A DNA stretch of 57,440 bases, taken from assembly GCA_963205115.1 (NCBI GenBank), contig CAUJHV010000060.1, forward strand, positions 1 to 57,440, given 5' to 3'. Shown one piece after another: positions 16,702-26,637 of the stretch; position 1 is the stretch's first letter; every line of letters starts with the position of its first letter. Under the pieces are notes generated by a model, which saw only the letters and a list, made by a program, of their open reading frames with translations, made no database searches and was not told the origin of the DNA. The DNA is from Pseudomonadota bacterium. GTDB taxonomy: Bacteria; Pseudomonadota; Gammaproteobacteria; Burkholderiales; Burkholderiaceae_C. The translations under genes and the position numbers were made by a program.

Positions 16702-18642
16702 ATGTCCGTTGCCGCCCCCTCCACCACCACGGGCACCGCCCCGCCGGCCGACCCGCACGGGCACCCCAACCAGTTCGCCCTGCTGGGCCAGCGGCGCTTC
16801 GCGCCCTTCTTCTGGACGCAATTCCTGGGTGCGGCCAACGACAACCTGTTCAAGTTTGCGTTCACGGTGCTGGTGACCTACCAGCTGCAGCTGTCGTGGC
16901 TGCCGCCGGCGATGGCCGGGCTGGTCATCGGCGCGGTCTTCATCCTGCCCTTCCTGCTGTTTTCCGCCACGAGCGGGCAGCTGGCGGACAAGTACGACAA
17001 GACCGTGCTGATCCGCTTCGTGAAGACACTCGAGATCGGCATCATGCTGGTGGCGGCCTGGGGCTTCCTCACGACGCAGGTGCCGGCGCTGCTGCTGTGT
17101 GTCTTCCTGCTGGGGCTGCATTCCACGCTGTTCGGGCCGGTGAAGTTCGCCTACCTGCCGCAGCACCTGAACGAGCGCGAGCTCACCGGCGGCAATGGCA
17201 TGGTGGAGATGGGCACCTTCGTGGCCATCCTGATGGGCAACGTGGTGGGCGGGCTGCTGATCGCGCTGCCGGGCGTGGGGCCCACGGCCGTGGCCGCGGG
17301 TTGCCTGGCGCTGGCCCTGGCCGGACGCTGGACGGCCCAGGCGGTGCCCGTCTCGCCCGCCACCGACCCGGCTCTGCAGATCAACTGGAACCCGGTCAGC
17401 GAGACCCTGCGCAACCTGAAGCTGGCGCACGGCAATCTGGTGGTCTTCCGCTCGCTGCTGGGCATCTCGTGGATGTGGTTCTTCGGCGCGGTCTTCCTGA
17501 GCAACTTCCCGGCCTTCGCGAAGGAGGTCCTGCACGGCAACGAACAGGTCGCGTCGCTGCTGCTGGTGGTCTTCTCGATCGGCATCGGCGCGGGCTCGCT
17601 GCTGTGCGAGACGCTGTCGCGCCGCCACGTGGAGATCGGCCTGGTCCCGCTGGGCGCCATCGGCATGAGCGTGTTCGCGATCGACCTGTACCTGGCCTCG
17701 CACGCGCTGCCGGCCAGCCAGGTGCTGTCGCTCGGTGCCTTCCTCGCGCAGCCAGCGCACTGGCGCGTGCTGGCCGACCTGGCGCTGCTGTCGCTGTTCG
17801 CGGGCCTGTACAGCGTGCCGATGTATGCGCTGATCCAGCTGCGCAGCCAGCCCACGCACCGTGCCCGCATCATCGCGGCCAACAACATCCTCAATGCGCT
17901 GTTCATGATCGCCAGCTCGGTGCTGGCCGGCGCGTTGTTGAAGGCGGGCTTCACGGTGCCGCAGATTTTCCTGGCCGTGGGCCTGGCCAATGCCGTGGTG
18001 GCCGCCTACATCTTCCTGCTGGTGCCGGAGTACCTGCTGCGCTTCGTGTCGTTCCTGCTGTCGCGTGTGATCTACCGCTTCAAGGTCGAGGGCGAGCACC
18101 ACATCCCCGAGACCGGCGCAGCGGTCCTGGTGGCCAACCACGTGAGCTTCATCGACGCCGTGCTGCTGATGGCCGCCAGCCCGCGGCCCATCCGCTTCGT
18201 GATGGACGCGTCCATCTTCAAGATCCCCGTGCTGGGCATGCTGTTCCGGCTGGCCAAGGCCATCCCCATCGCCCCGCGCCAGGAAGATCCGGCCGCCTAT
18301 GCCGCAGCCTTCGAGCAGGCCGAGCGGGTGCTGGCCGATGGCGACCTGCTGTGCATCTTTCCCGAAGGCGGCCTCACGCGCGACGGCTCGCTGCAGCCCT
18401 TCAAGCCTGGCGTGCTGCGCATCCTGCAAGCGCAGCCGGTGCCGGTGGTGCCGATTGCGCTGAACCACCTGTGGGGCTCGTTCTTCTCGCGCGTCGAAAA
18501 GGGCCGCGCGATGGTGCGCCCCTTCCGGCGCGGGCTGTTCAGCCGTGTGGGCCTGGTGGCTGGCCCCGCCGTGCCGCCGGCGCAGGTCACGCTGGATCTC
18601 CTGCGCGAGCGCGTGCAGGCCCTGATGCGCGCCGACGTCTGA
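16702..18642 (+). CDS. MFS (LplT-like) - PlsC acyltransferase fusion
   Basis: A 646-residue fusion. Residues about 20-430 form a 12-helix MFS transporter of the LplT lysophospholipid-flippase type (FWTQFLGAANDNLFKF is the family N-terminal block). Residues about 440-646 form a PlsC-type acyltransferase with NHVSFIDA (H480, D485 of the H-X4-D motif) and FPEGGLTRDGSL. Together they probably flip lysophospholipids inward and re-acylate them at the inner membrane. The AMP-binding acyl-ACP synthetase domain found in Aas and in longer fusions is absent, so the acyl donor must come from elsewhere. Confidence 0.9.
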   Translation: MSVAAPSTTTGTAPPADPHGHPNQFALLGQRRFAPFFWTQFLGAANDNLFKFAFTVLVTYQLQLSWLPPAMAGLVIGAVFILPFLLFSATSGQLADKYDKTVLIRFVKTLEIGIMLVAAWGFLTTQVPALLLCVFLLGLHSTLFGPVKFAYLPQHLNERELTGGNGMVEMGTFVAILMGNVVGGLLIALPGVGPTAVAAGCLALALAGRWTAQAVPVSPATDPALQINWNPVSETLRNLKLAHGNLVVFRSLLGISWMWFFGAVFLSNFPAFAKEVLHGNEQVASLLLVVFSIGIGAGSLLCETLSRRHVEIGLVPLGAIGMSVFAIDLYLASHALPASQVLSLGAFLAQPAHWRVLADLALLSLFAGLYSVPMYALIQLRSQPTHRARIIAANNILNALFMIASSVLAGALLKAGFTVPQIFLAVGLANAVVAAYIFLLVPEYLLRFVSFLLSRVIYRFKVEGEHHIPETGAAVLVANHVSFIDAVLLMAASPRPIRFVMDASIFKIPVLGMLFRLAKAIPIAPRQEDPAAYAAAFEQAERVLADGDLLCIFPEGGLTRDGSLQPFKPGVLRILQAQPVPVVPIALNHLWGSFFSRVEKGRAMVRPFRRGLFSRVGLVAGPAVPPAQVTLDLLRERVQALMRADV

Positions 18643-18717
18643 ACGCGACGATTCGGCGGCTGAAATGCGGCTTGTTTCTGGACTGCACGCGCGCGGCTTG
18701 GATAAGCTCGTGGCCTG

Positions 18718-19398
18718 ATGGTGATGACACTGACCCGTGCCGCCTGGGCGCACATCGTGCCCTTTGCGCTGTTCATCGTGCTGCTGGCGCTGCGCGGTGC
18801 CATGCCGCCCGAGGGTTTCGGCGGCATCGACACGCGCTGGCTGTACGTCGGACAGACCGTCGCCGTGGGCGCGCTGCTCGCCGCCCTGTGGCGCCAGTAC
18901 GGCCAACTCACGCGCCAGAACCTGCCCACGGCGCAGGAGTGGCTGCTGGCCGTGGGCGTGGGCGTCGTGGTGTTCGGGCTGTGGATCAGCCTGACGGCCT
19001 CGTGGATGCTGGTGGGCAAGCCGGTGGCGAGCTTCGTGCCGCTGAACGCGGCGGGCGAACTCGACCTGCGTCTGGTCTTCTTCCGCCTGCTGGGTGCCGC
19101 GGTCGTCGTGCCGTTGATGGAAGAGCTCTTCTGGCGCTCGTTCCTGATGCGCTGGATCGACAACCCGGTCTTCGAGGTCGTCGATCCGCAGCGCGTGACG
19201 CTGAAGGCCGTGGTGCTGTCGACTTTCGTGTTCACACTGGCCCACACCCAGTGGCTGGCCGCCGCGCTGGCGGGCCTGGCCTATGCCTGGCTGTATATCC
19301 GCACGGGCAAGCTGTGGACTGCCGTGGCCGCGCACGCGGTCACCAACGGCCTGCTCGGGGCCTGGGTGCTCTACACGCGCCAGTGGACCTTCTGGTAA
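18718..19398 (+). CDS. CPBP-type membrane protease (CAAX protease-related)
   Basis: A 226-residue membrane protein with about six to seven hydrophobic segments and all three CPBP glutamic-protease motifs in order: EELFWRSFLM (residues about 137-146), FTLAHTQW (about 176-183) and AAHAVTNG (about 201-208). It resembles the CAAX prenyl protease-related group found with exosortase systems, but no exosortase or PEP-CTERM gene lies in this window. The start could also be the ATG six bases downstream (MTLTRAAW). It follows the MFS-PlsC gene by 75 bp; the relation is unknown. Confidence 0.85.
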   Translation: MVMTLTRAAWAHIVPFALFIVLLALRGAMPPEGFGGIDTRWLYVGQTVAVGALLAALWRQYGQLTRQNLPTAQEWLLAVGVGVVVFGLWISLTASWMLVGKPVASFVPLNAAGELDLRLVFFRLLGAAVVVPLMEELFWRSFLMRWIDNPVFEVVDPQRVTLKAVVLSTFVFTLAHTQWLAAALAGLAYAWLYIRTGKLWTAVAAHAVTNGLLGAWVLYTRQWTFW

Positions 19399-19430
19399 GC
19401 CGGTAGGCCGCCGCCGCTCAACCGTCGAAC

Positions 19431-20606
<1,176 letters not shown>

Positions 20607-20686
20607 GGACGCATTGTCGATGCACGCGCCGCACGCCTGCGTGCGCGACGCGCGACCCACGGCGCAGCGGCCGCGGCAACGGCGCG

Positions 20687-22999
20687 TCAAGCCGGCGTCG
20701 GCGCGGTTTCCGTCTGGGCCACCACCGGCCCCGGCACCCAGCGGCGCACCACGCTCTCGAGCACCACGGCCTCGACCGGCTTGGTCAGGAAGTCGTTCAT
20801 GCCCGCGGCCAGGCAGGTCGCGCGGTCTTCGGTGAAGGCGTTGGCCGTCAGCGCCACGATGGGCACGCGCATGCCGGCCAGACCGGCCGCGCCCGCGCGC
20901 AGCCGGCGCGTGACCTCCAGGCCGTCCATCTCGGGCATCTGCCAATCCATCAGCACGAGGTCGAATGAGTGGCGCAGCATCAGCTGCAGCGCCTCGCGAC
21001 CGTGCCCGGCCGTGGTCGTCAGGCAACCGGCGTTCTGCAGCATGGTGCAGACGATCAGCTGGTTCAGCGGGTCGTCCTCGACGACCAGCACGCGGCGGCG
21101 CAGGCCGTCGGGCACCTGCGCGGCGTCGTCGCCCACCGCGCCCGCCAAGGCGGGGATCCGCCCACGCGAACCGAAGCGGCTGGACAGTGCGGTGCGGGAC
21201 ACGGGCTTGATGACGTTGCGCGGGATGCGGTGCAGCTCGCGCGCCATCTCGGCGCTGTGCGACTCCAGGTGCGTCATGCCGATGACCCGCTCGTGGTCGA
21301 TCGCCAGCGGCGCGTCTTCCAGCAGGCGCCAGGTGTCGGGCGCATCCACGGCCACCAGCAGCCAGGGCGCGGGCGCATCGGCCGCGCGGGCCTCGCACCA
21401 GGCGCGCAGCGTCGCGCTGTCGCTCACGCGCGCGGCTTCGCAGCCCATGCGCGCCAGGGTCGCCGCCAACGCCTGGGCGGAGGCTTCATGCGGCTCGAAG
21501 AAAACGACCGGCCGATCCACCGTGGGCAGGCTTGGCGCCGGCTGATCGGTGGCCGCGGGCAAGGCGATCTCCAGCGCCACCGTCGTCCCCTTGTCGGGCA
21601 GGCTGTTCAAGGCAATCGTCCCGCCCATGGCCTGGACCAGCTGGCGCGCGATGGCCAGGCCCAGCCCGCTGCCACCGAAGCGCCGCGTGGTGCTGTTGTC
21701 GGCCTGGCGGAAGGGCTCGAAGGCCAGCGCCTGGGCGCGGTCGTCCATGCCGATGCCGGTGTCGCGCACCTCCACACGCACGCCGCCATCGGGCACCGCG
21801 CCGATCCACAACACCACCTCGCCGGTCTGCGTGAACTTGACTGCATTGCCCAGCAGGTTCAGCAGCACCTGTCGCAGCCGCATCGCGTCACCCACGCGCC
21901 AGGCGGGCAGTGCGGGATCGACGATGCAGGCCGTGCGAAGGCCCTTCAGGCGCGCCTGCACCGCCGCCGTGGCGATCGCGGCTTCGACGCATTCCACGAG
22001 GTTGAAGTCCTCTTGCGCAAGGTCCAGCGCGCCGCTTTCGATGCGACTGAGGTCCAGGATGTTCTCGATCAGACCCAGCAGACGCGTGCCGCTGTCGCGG
22101 ATCGCCTCCACCAGGTGCAGCTGCGACTCGTCGACCGTGCCGCGGTCGTCCAGCAACTGCGCCGCGCCGATCACCGCATTCAGCGGCGTGCGCAGCTCAT
22201 GGCTCATGTGCGAGAGGAAGCTGGACTTGGCCCGCGACGCCGCCTCGGCGCGGTCGCGCTCGGCCCGCAGTTCGCGCGTGCGCTCGGCCACGCCCAGTTC
22301 CAGCAGGGCGGACTCGCGGCGCTGCAGTTCGAGCAGCATGTGGTTGACGGCGCTCATGGCCCGGCCGATCTCGTCGGCCTGGTCCACGACCAGTCGCTGC
22401 GAGTAGTCCTGGTGGTCCGCAATGGACGTGACGGTGCGCGCCAGATGTTGCACCGGCGCGGCGATCGTGCGCACGATCCGCCGGCCCAGCAGCAGCGACA
22501 GGCCCACGGCGATCAGGGCGCAGGTGCTGATCGTGACCGCGACGGCGGCCATGACGATCCACAGGTCGTGCAGGTCGGTGCGCACGCTGACCGAGCCGAT
22601 GATGCGCTCGCCCTGGCGGATGGGCTCGGTGCGCTGCATGTAGCCGCGGCGCAGGCCGCCCTCGTCGCCCACCGCCGGCGGCGGCAGCGTGCCGAACTGG
22701 CCCAGCAGGCGCCCATCGGCATCCAGCACCCAGGCGCCGGCAATCTTGCCGCGGTTGCGCACAGTGCCCATCAGCCGTTGGACGGCAGCCAGGTCGGCGC
22801 GTGCCACCGGCTCCTGTAGCACCTCGGCCATCACGCGCGTGAAGCCCGAGGTCAACTCGCGCCCACGGTGTTCGCTCAGGATGACGGCCGCGATCGTGAT
22901 GATCACGCCGCAGATCAGCACCGTCAGGCCGGCGCTGGACACGATCAGCAGCCGCAGGCGGCTGGCGAGCGGTCGGTCCTCGAGGCGTAGCGCAGTCAT
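20687..22999 (-). CDS. Hybrid sensor histidine kinase / response regulator
   Basis: A 770-residue inner-membrane hybrid kinase. Order: transmembrane segment 1 (about residues 20-42), a periplasmic sensor region (about 43-150), transmembrane segment 2 (about 150-172), HAMP (about 173-228), a short coiled coil, HisKA with phospho-His267 in SHMSHELRTPLNAV, HATPase (N box LLNLLGNAVKF, G boxes DTGIGM and GGSGLGLAI), a degenerate receiver-like segment (about 490-610) and a C-terminal receiver with Asp685 in DLVLMDWQMPEMDG. No HPt domain is present, so phosphorelay would need a separate partner. Signal and output are unknown. The start ATG at 22999 (MTALRLED) precedes the first helix; its ribosome binding site is weak. 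Confidence 0.92.
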   Translation of the reverse strand: MTALRLEDRPLASRLRLLIVSSAGLTVLICGVIITIAAVILSEHRGRELTSGFTRVMAEVLQEPVARADLAAVQRLMGTVRNRGKIAGAWVLDADGRLLGQFGTLPPPAVGDEGGLRRGYMQRTEPIRQGERIIGSVSVRTDLHDLWIVMAAVAVTISTCALIAVGLSLLLGRRIVRTIAAPVQHLARTVTSIADHQDYSQRLVVDQADEIGRAMSAVNHMLLELQRRESALLELGVAERTRELRAERDRAEAASRAKSSFLSHMSHELRTPLNAVIGAAQLLDDRGTVDESQLHLVEAIRDSGTRLLGLIENILDLSRIESGALDLAQEDFNLVECVEAAIATAAVQARLKGLRTACIVDPALPAWRVGDAMRLRQVLLNLLGNAVKFTQTGEVVLWIGAVPDGGVRVEVRDTGIGMDDRAQALAFEPFRQADNSTTRRFGGSGLGLAIARQLVQAMGGTIALNSLPDKGTTVALEIALPAATDQPAPSLPTVDRPVVFFEPHEASAQALAATLARMGCEAARVSDSATLRAWCEARAADAPAPWLLVAVDAPDTWRLLEDAPLAIDHERVIGMTHLESHSAEMARELHRIPRNVIKPVSRTALSSRFGSRGRIPALAGAVGDDAAQVPDGLRRRVLVVEDDPLNQLIVCTMLQNAGCLTTTAGHGREALQLMLRHSFDLVLMDWQMPEMDGLEVTRRLRAGAAGLAGMRVPIVALTANAFTEDRATCLAAGMNDFLTKPVEAVVLESVVRRWVPGPVVAQTETAPTPA

Positions 23000-23141
23000 G
23001 GGCGGTGGCAGCAATCGACCGGCGCGACAGGCGCACGGACGCACCCCGAGCGTAACGGCAGACGCCTTGCAGCGATCTCCCGAACACCGCCGCTTTCACA
23101 CGCGCCGCACCGCCGCCGGCGGGCCGGCGCCTCGCGTGCGG

Positions 23142-24233
23142 TCATGCCGGCAGGCGATCCAGCATCATCGCGTCGCCGTAACTGAAGAAGCGGTAACGCT
23201 GCGCGATGGCGTGGGCATACAGCGCCTGCATGCGCGCGTGCCCCGCAAAGCCGCTGACCAGCATCAGCAAGGTGCTGCGCGGCAGGTGGAAGTTGGTCAC
23301 CAGCCGGTCGACGACGCGGAACTCGAAGCCGGGGGTGATGAAGATGTCGGTGTCGCCGCTGCAGGCCTGCAGCTGCCCACCACGGGCCGCCGACTCGAGC
23401 GCGCGCACCGAAGTCGTGCCCACGGCCACCACGCGGCGACCGGCCGCGCGGGCCAGCTCGACGGCCGCCACCGTCTCGGGCGGCACCTCGAACCATTCGC
23501 TGTGCATGCGGTGCTGCGACAGCTCGCTCACGCGCACCGGCTGGAAGGTCCCGGCGCCGACATGCAGCGTCACCTGCGCGCGCCGCACGCCGCGCGCCTG
23601 CAGGGCGGCCAGCAAGGGCTCGTCGATGTGCAGCGCGGCGGTCGGCGCGGCCACCGCGCCCGGGCGCGCCGCAAAGACGGTCTGGTAGCGCCGCACGTCC
23701 TCGGCGCCGTCGGCATGGGTGATGTAGGGCGGCAGTGGCACGTGGCCATGGCGCTCCAGCAGCGCCAGCGGGTCCTCGGGCAGGCGCAGGCGGAACAGCG
23801 CGCCGTCCGGACCTTCGCGGCCCAGCACCTCGGCTTCGAAGGCGCCGTCGGCCAGCAGCAGCCGCGCGCCGGCCTTGGGCGACTTGCTCGCGCGCAGGTG
23901 CGCCAGCACCTCGTGCCCCGGGCACAGCCGCTCGACCAGCAGTTCGACCGCGCCGCCGCTGCTCTTGCGCCCGAAGAGCCGGGCCTTGATGACGCGTGTG
24001 TCGTTGAAGACGACCAGATCACCCGGATCCAGGAGGTCCGGCAGCTCGCGGAAGATGCGGTCGACCGGCGCCGTGCTGGTGCCGTCCAGCAGGCGCGAGG
24101 CGCTGCGTTCGGCGGCCGGCTGCTGCGCGACGAGTTCGGGCGGCAACTCGAAATCGAAGTCCTCGGTGGTCCAGGCGCGCGGCGGCACCTGGCCCGCCGC
24201 CGCAGGCGGCGCGGCCGGAGTCTCTAAACTCAT
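23142..24233 (-). CDS. queA: tRNA preQ1(34) S-adenosylmethionine ribosyltransferase-isomerase
   Basis: A 363-residue QueA protein, which transfers the ribosyl part of SAM to preQ1-tRNA to make epoxyqueuosine. Marks are FDFELPPELVAQQPAAERSASRLL at the N-terminus (given as positions about 23-46), VVFNDTRVIKARLFG, PPYITHADGAEDVRRYQTVF-type central block and the C-terminal HAIAQRYRFFSYGDAM. The ATG at 24233 overlaps the mrcA stop as ATGA, which implies coupling. The first 20 residues are an Ala/Pro-rich extension, so initiation slightly downstream cannot be excluded. Confidence 0.95.
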   Translation of the reverse strand: MSLETPAAPPAAAGQVPPRAWTTEDFDFELPPELVAQQPAAERSASRLLDGTSTAPVDRIFRELPDLLDPGDLVVFNDTRVIKARLFGRKSSGGAVELLVERLCPGHEVLAHLRASKSPKAGARLLLADGAFEAEVLGREGPDGALFRLRLPEDPLALLERHGHVPLPPYITHADGAEDVRRYQTVFAARPGAVAAPTAALHIDEPLLAALQARGVRRAQVTLHVGAGTFQPVRVSELSQHRMHSEWFEVPPETVAAVELARAAGRRVVAVGTTSVRALESAARGGQLQACSGDTDIFITPGFEFRVVDRLVTNFHLPRSTLLMLVSGFAGHARMQALYAHAIAQRYRFFSYGDAMMLDRLPA

Positions 24234-26545
24234 GGCAACACCGCCGCCTCGGGATTGCCCGGCTGCGACGTCGCCGGCGTGCCCGGCGGGGCCGATGCGG
24301 CCACCGCTTCCGGCGCCGTGGCATATACCGCGCCGCCCTCGGCCCGCAGCGCGGACACCCAGCCGCCGCCCTGCCATTCCGCGTACTGCCAGCCGGCGCT
24401 TTCGCGCACCAGGCCGGCCGGCGGCGGCGGCACTTCGGCCACCGGTACACCCTTGAGCGCCTGGGCCATGTAATCCAGCCAGATCGGCAGCGCCAGGCCG
24501 CCACCCGACTCGCGCTCACCCAGGCTGCGCGGCTCGTCGTGCCCCATCCAGACGACCGCAGCCAGGCTCGGCTGGAAGCCGGCAAACCAGGCGTCGACCG
24601 CCTCGTTCGTGGTGCCGGTCTTGCCGTAGATGTCGGTGCGCCGCAGCACGCCTTGCGCGCGTGCGGCCGTACCGCTGCGCGTGACCTCGTTGAGCATCCG
24701 GTTCATCACGAAGACATTGCGCGGCGGCACGACACGCTGGTCTTCCGTCAGCACCGGTGCGGGCGGGGCCTCGAACAGGACCTTGCCCTGCGCGTCGGTG
24801 ATGCGCTCGACCAGCACCGGCGTCACACGCCAGCCGCCGTTGGCGAATGTGGCGTAGGCCTGCGTCATCTGCAGCGGCGTCACGCTGCCGCTGCCCAGCG
24901 CCAGCGTCAGGTTGTCGGGTTGGCGCGCGGGGTCGATGCCAAAGCGTGCCGCCCACTGGCGGACCTCGGGCACACCCGCGTGCTGCAGCAGACGGATGCT
25001 GACCATGTTGCGCGAGCGTGCCAGCGCCTCGTGCACGGGCAGCGGCCCATCGAAGCGGCCGTCGCTGTTCTGCGGCGCCCAGGTGCCGGACACAAACGGC
25101 AGGTCATCGACCACGGTGGCCGGCATCACGCGCGACTCCAGCGCGGCCGAGTAGATGAAGGGCTTGAAGGCCGAGCCCGGCTGGCGCCAGGCCTGCGTGA
25201 CATGGTTCAGCGGCTGCCGCGTGAAGTCGAAGCCACCCACCAGCGCGCGGATGCGCCCGGTGTGCGTGTCCATCGCCACCAGCGCCGCGTCGGCTTCCGG
25301 CCATTGCGCCAGGGCCCAGCCCTTGCCGACGGCGGCCACGCGGATGATCGAGCCGCGCTGGATCTTCAGCCGCTGCGGCGCCTTGGCCGCCAGCGCCGGC
25401 TGGCCCCAGCGCAGGCCTTCGCCCGACAGCACGACGCGCGCGCCGCTGACCAGCTGTGCGTGCACCTCCTTGGGCGTGGCCGACAGCACGATGGCCGCGC
25501 GCAGCTGTTCGTCGTCGCGGTGTTCCTTCAGGGCTTGCGCGGCGGCCTTTTCGAGTTCGGGGCCGTCGTGCGCAGGCAGGACTTCGTGGTCCTCCGGACC
25601 ACGCCACGGGCTGCGGCGGTCGTAGGCCAGCAGGCCGCGGCGCACGGCGGCGTGGGCCGCCTGCTGGTCGGACGCGCGCAGCGAGGTGGTCACGCGCAGG
25701 CCGGCGGTGTAGGCCTCGGTGCCAAAACGCTCGACGACCAGGCGCCGCGCCATCTCGGCCACGTGGCCGGCATGGATGTCCTGCTGGCCGGGCGGGCGAA
25801 TCACCAGCTTCTCGGCGAGCGCGGCCGCATGCTGGGCTTCCGTGATCACGTCCACGGCCCGCATACGCGACAGCACGATGTGCTGGCGCGCGACGGCCCG
25901 CTCGAAGTTCATCACCGGGTTGGCGTAGTGCGGGTTCTGCGGCAGGCCCGCGAGCATGGCCGTCTCGGCGATGCTCAGGCGGTTCATCGGCTTGCCGAAG
26001 TAGGTCTGCGCCGCGGCGGCAAAGCCATAGGCGCGCTGGCCCAGGAAGATCTCGTTGAGGTAGATCTCGAGGATGCGGTCCTTGCTCAGTGCCTGTTCGA
26101 CCTTCAGCGCCAGCAGGATTTCCTTGGCCTTGCGCTCCGGGGTGAACTGCTGCGTCAGCAGCATCGTGCGCACGAGCTGCTGCGTGATGGTCGACGCGCC
26201 CTGACGGCGGCCGCCCGTCAGCAGCGCCAGCGCCGCGCGCGCGATGCCCTGCGGATCGACACCCGAGTGCTCGCGAAAGCGCCAGTCCTCCACGGCCAGC
26301 ACCGCGTCCTGCATCAGGCGCGGCATCTGGGCCAGCGGCACGTACTGTCGCCTTTCGCTGCCGAACTGCCCGATATCCACGCCATCGGCGGTGAACACCT
26401 GCAGCGGCTGGCGCGGCTGGTAGTTGACGATCCGCTCGATCGGGGGCAGATCGAAGGCCGCCAGGGCCGGGGACTGGGCGGCAGGAGCCAGGCCCAGGGC
26501 GAAGATCAGCGCCCAGGGGCGCAGCACGGTCGACACGCGTTTCAC
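24230..26545 (-). CDS. mrcA: Penicillin-binding protein 1A (bifunctional class A PBP)
   Basis: A 771-residue peptidoglycan synthase. It has an N-terminal membrane anchor, a GT51 glycosyltransferase domain (EDWRFREHSGVD with the catalytic Glu, then QGASTITQQLVR) and a transpeptidase domain with S458-A-F-K461, SRN in the ALARSRNMVS block and KTGTTNE. It polymerises and cross-links peptidoglycan in the periplasm. The GTG at 26545 is taken as start because it sits right before the anchor helix and upstream sequence runs into recG's promoter. The gene is divergent from recG (92 bp) and overlaps queA. Confidence 0.94.
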   Translation of the reverse strand: MKRVSTVLRPWALIFALGLAPAAQSPALAAFDLPPIERIVNYQPRQPLQVFTADGVDIGQFGSERRQYVPLAQMPRLMQDAVLAVEDWRFREHSGVDPQGIARAALALLTGGRRQGASTITQQLVRTMLLTQQFTPERKAKEILLALKVEQALSKDRILEIYLNEIFLGQRAYGFAAAAQTYFGKPMNRLSIAETAMLAGLPQNPHYANPVMNFERAVARQHIVLSRMRAVDVITEAQHAAALAEKLVIRPPGQQDIHAGHVAEMARRLVVERFGTEAYTAGLRVTTSLRASDQQAAHAAVRRGLLAYDRRSPWRGPEDHEVLPAHDGPELEKAAAQALKEHRDDEQLRAAIVLSATPKEVHAQLVSGARVVLSGEGLRWGQPALAAKAPQRLKIQRGSIIRVAAVGKGWALAQWPEADAALVAMDTHTGRIRALVGGFDFTRQPLNHVTQAWRQPGSAFKPFIYSAALESRVMPATVVDDLPFVSGTWAPQNSDGRFDGPLPVHEALARSRNMVSIRLLQHAGVPEVRQWAARFGIDPARQPDNLTLALGSGSVTPLQMTQAYATFANGGWRVTPVLVERITDAQGKVLFEAPPAPVLTEDQRVVPPRNVFVMNRMLNEVTRSGTAARAQGVLRRTDIYGKTGTTNEAVDAWFAGFQPSLAAVVWMGHDEPRSLGERESGGGLALPIWLDYMAQALKGVPVAEVPPPPAGLVRESAGWQYAEWQGGGWVSALRAEGGAVYATAPEAVAASAPPGTPATSQPGNPEAAVLP

Positions 26546-26637
26546 CCCGGGATTATCCGGGGGCGGCCATCCCGTACCCGCCCCGGGGCCAAGCGCCCGC
26601 AGCTGGGCGGGGGCGCGGGCCACGCACAATCCTGCGC

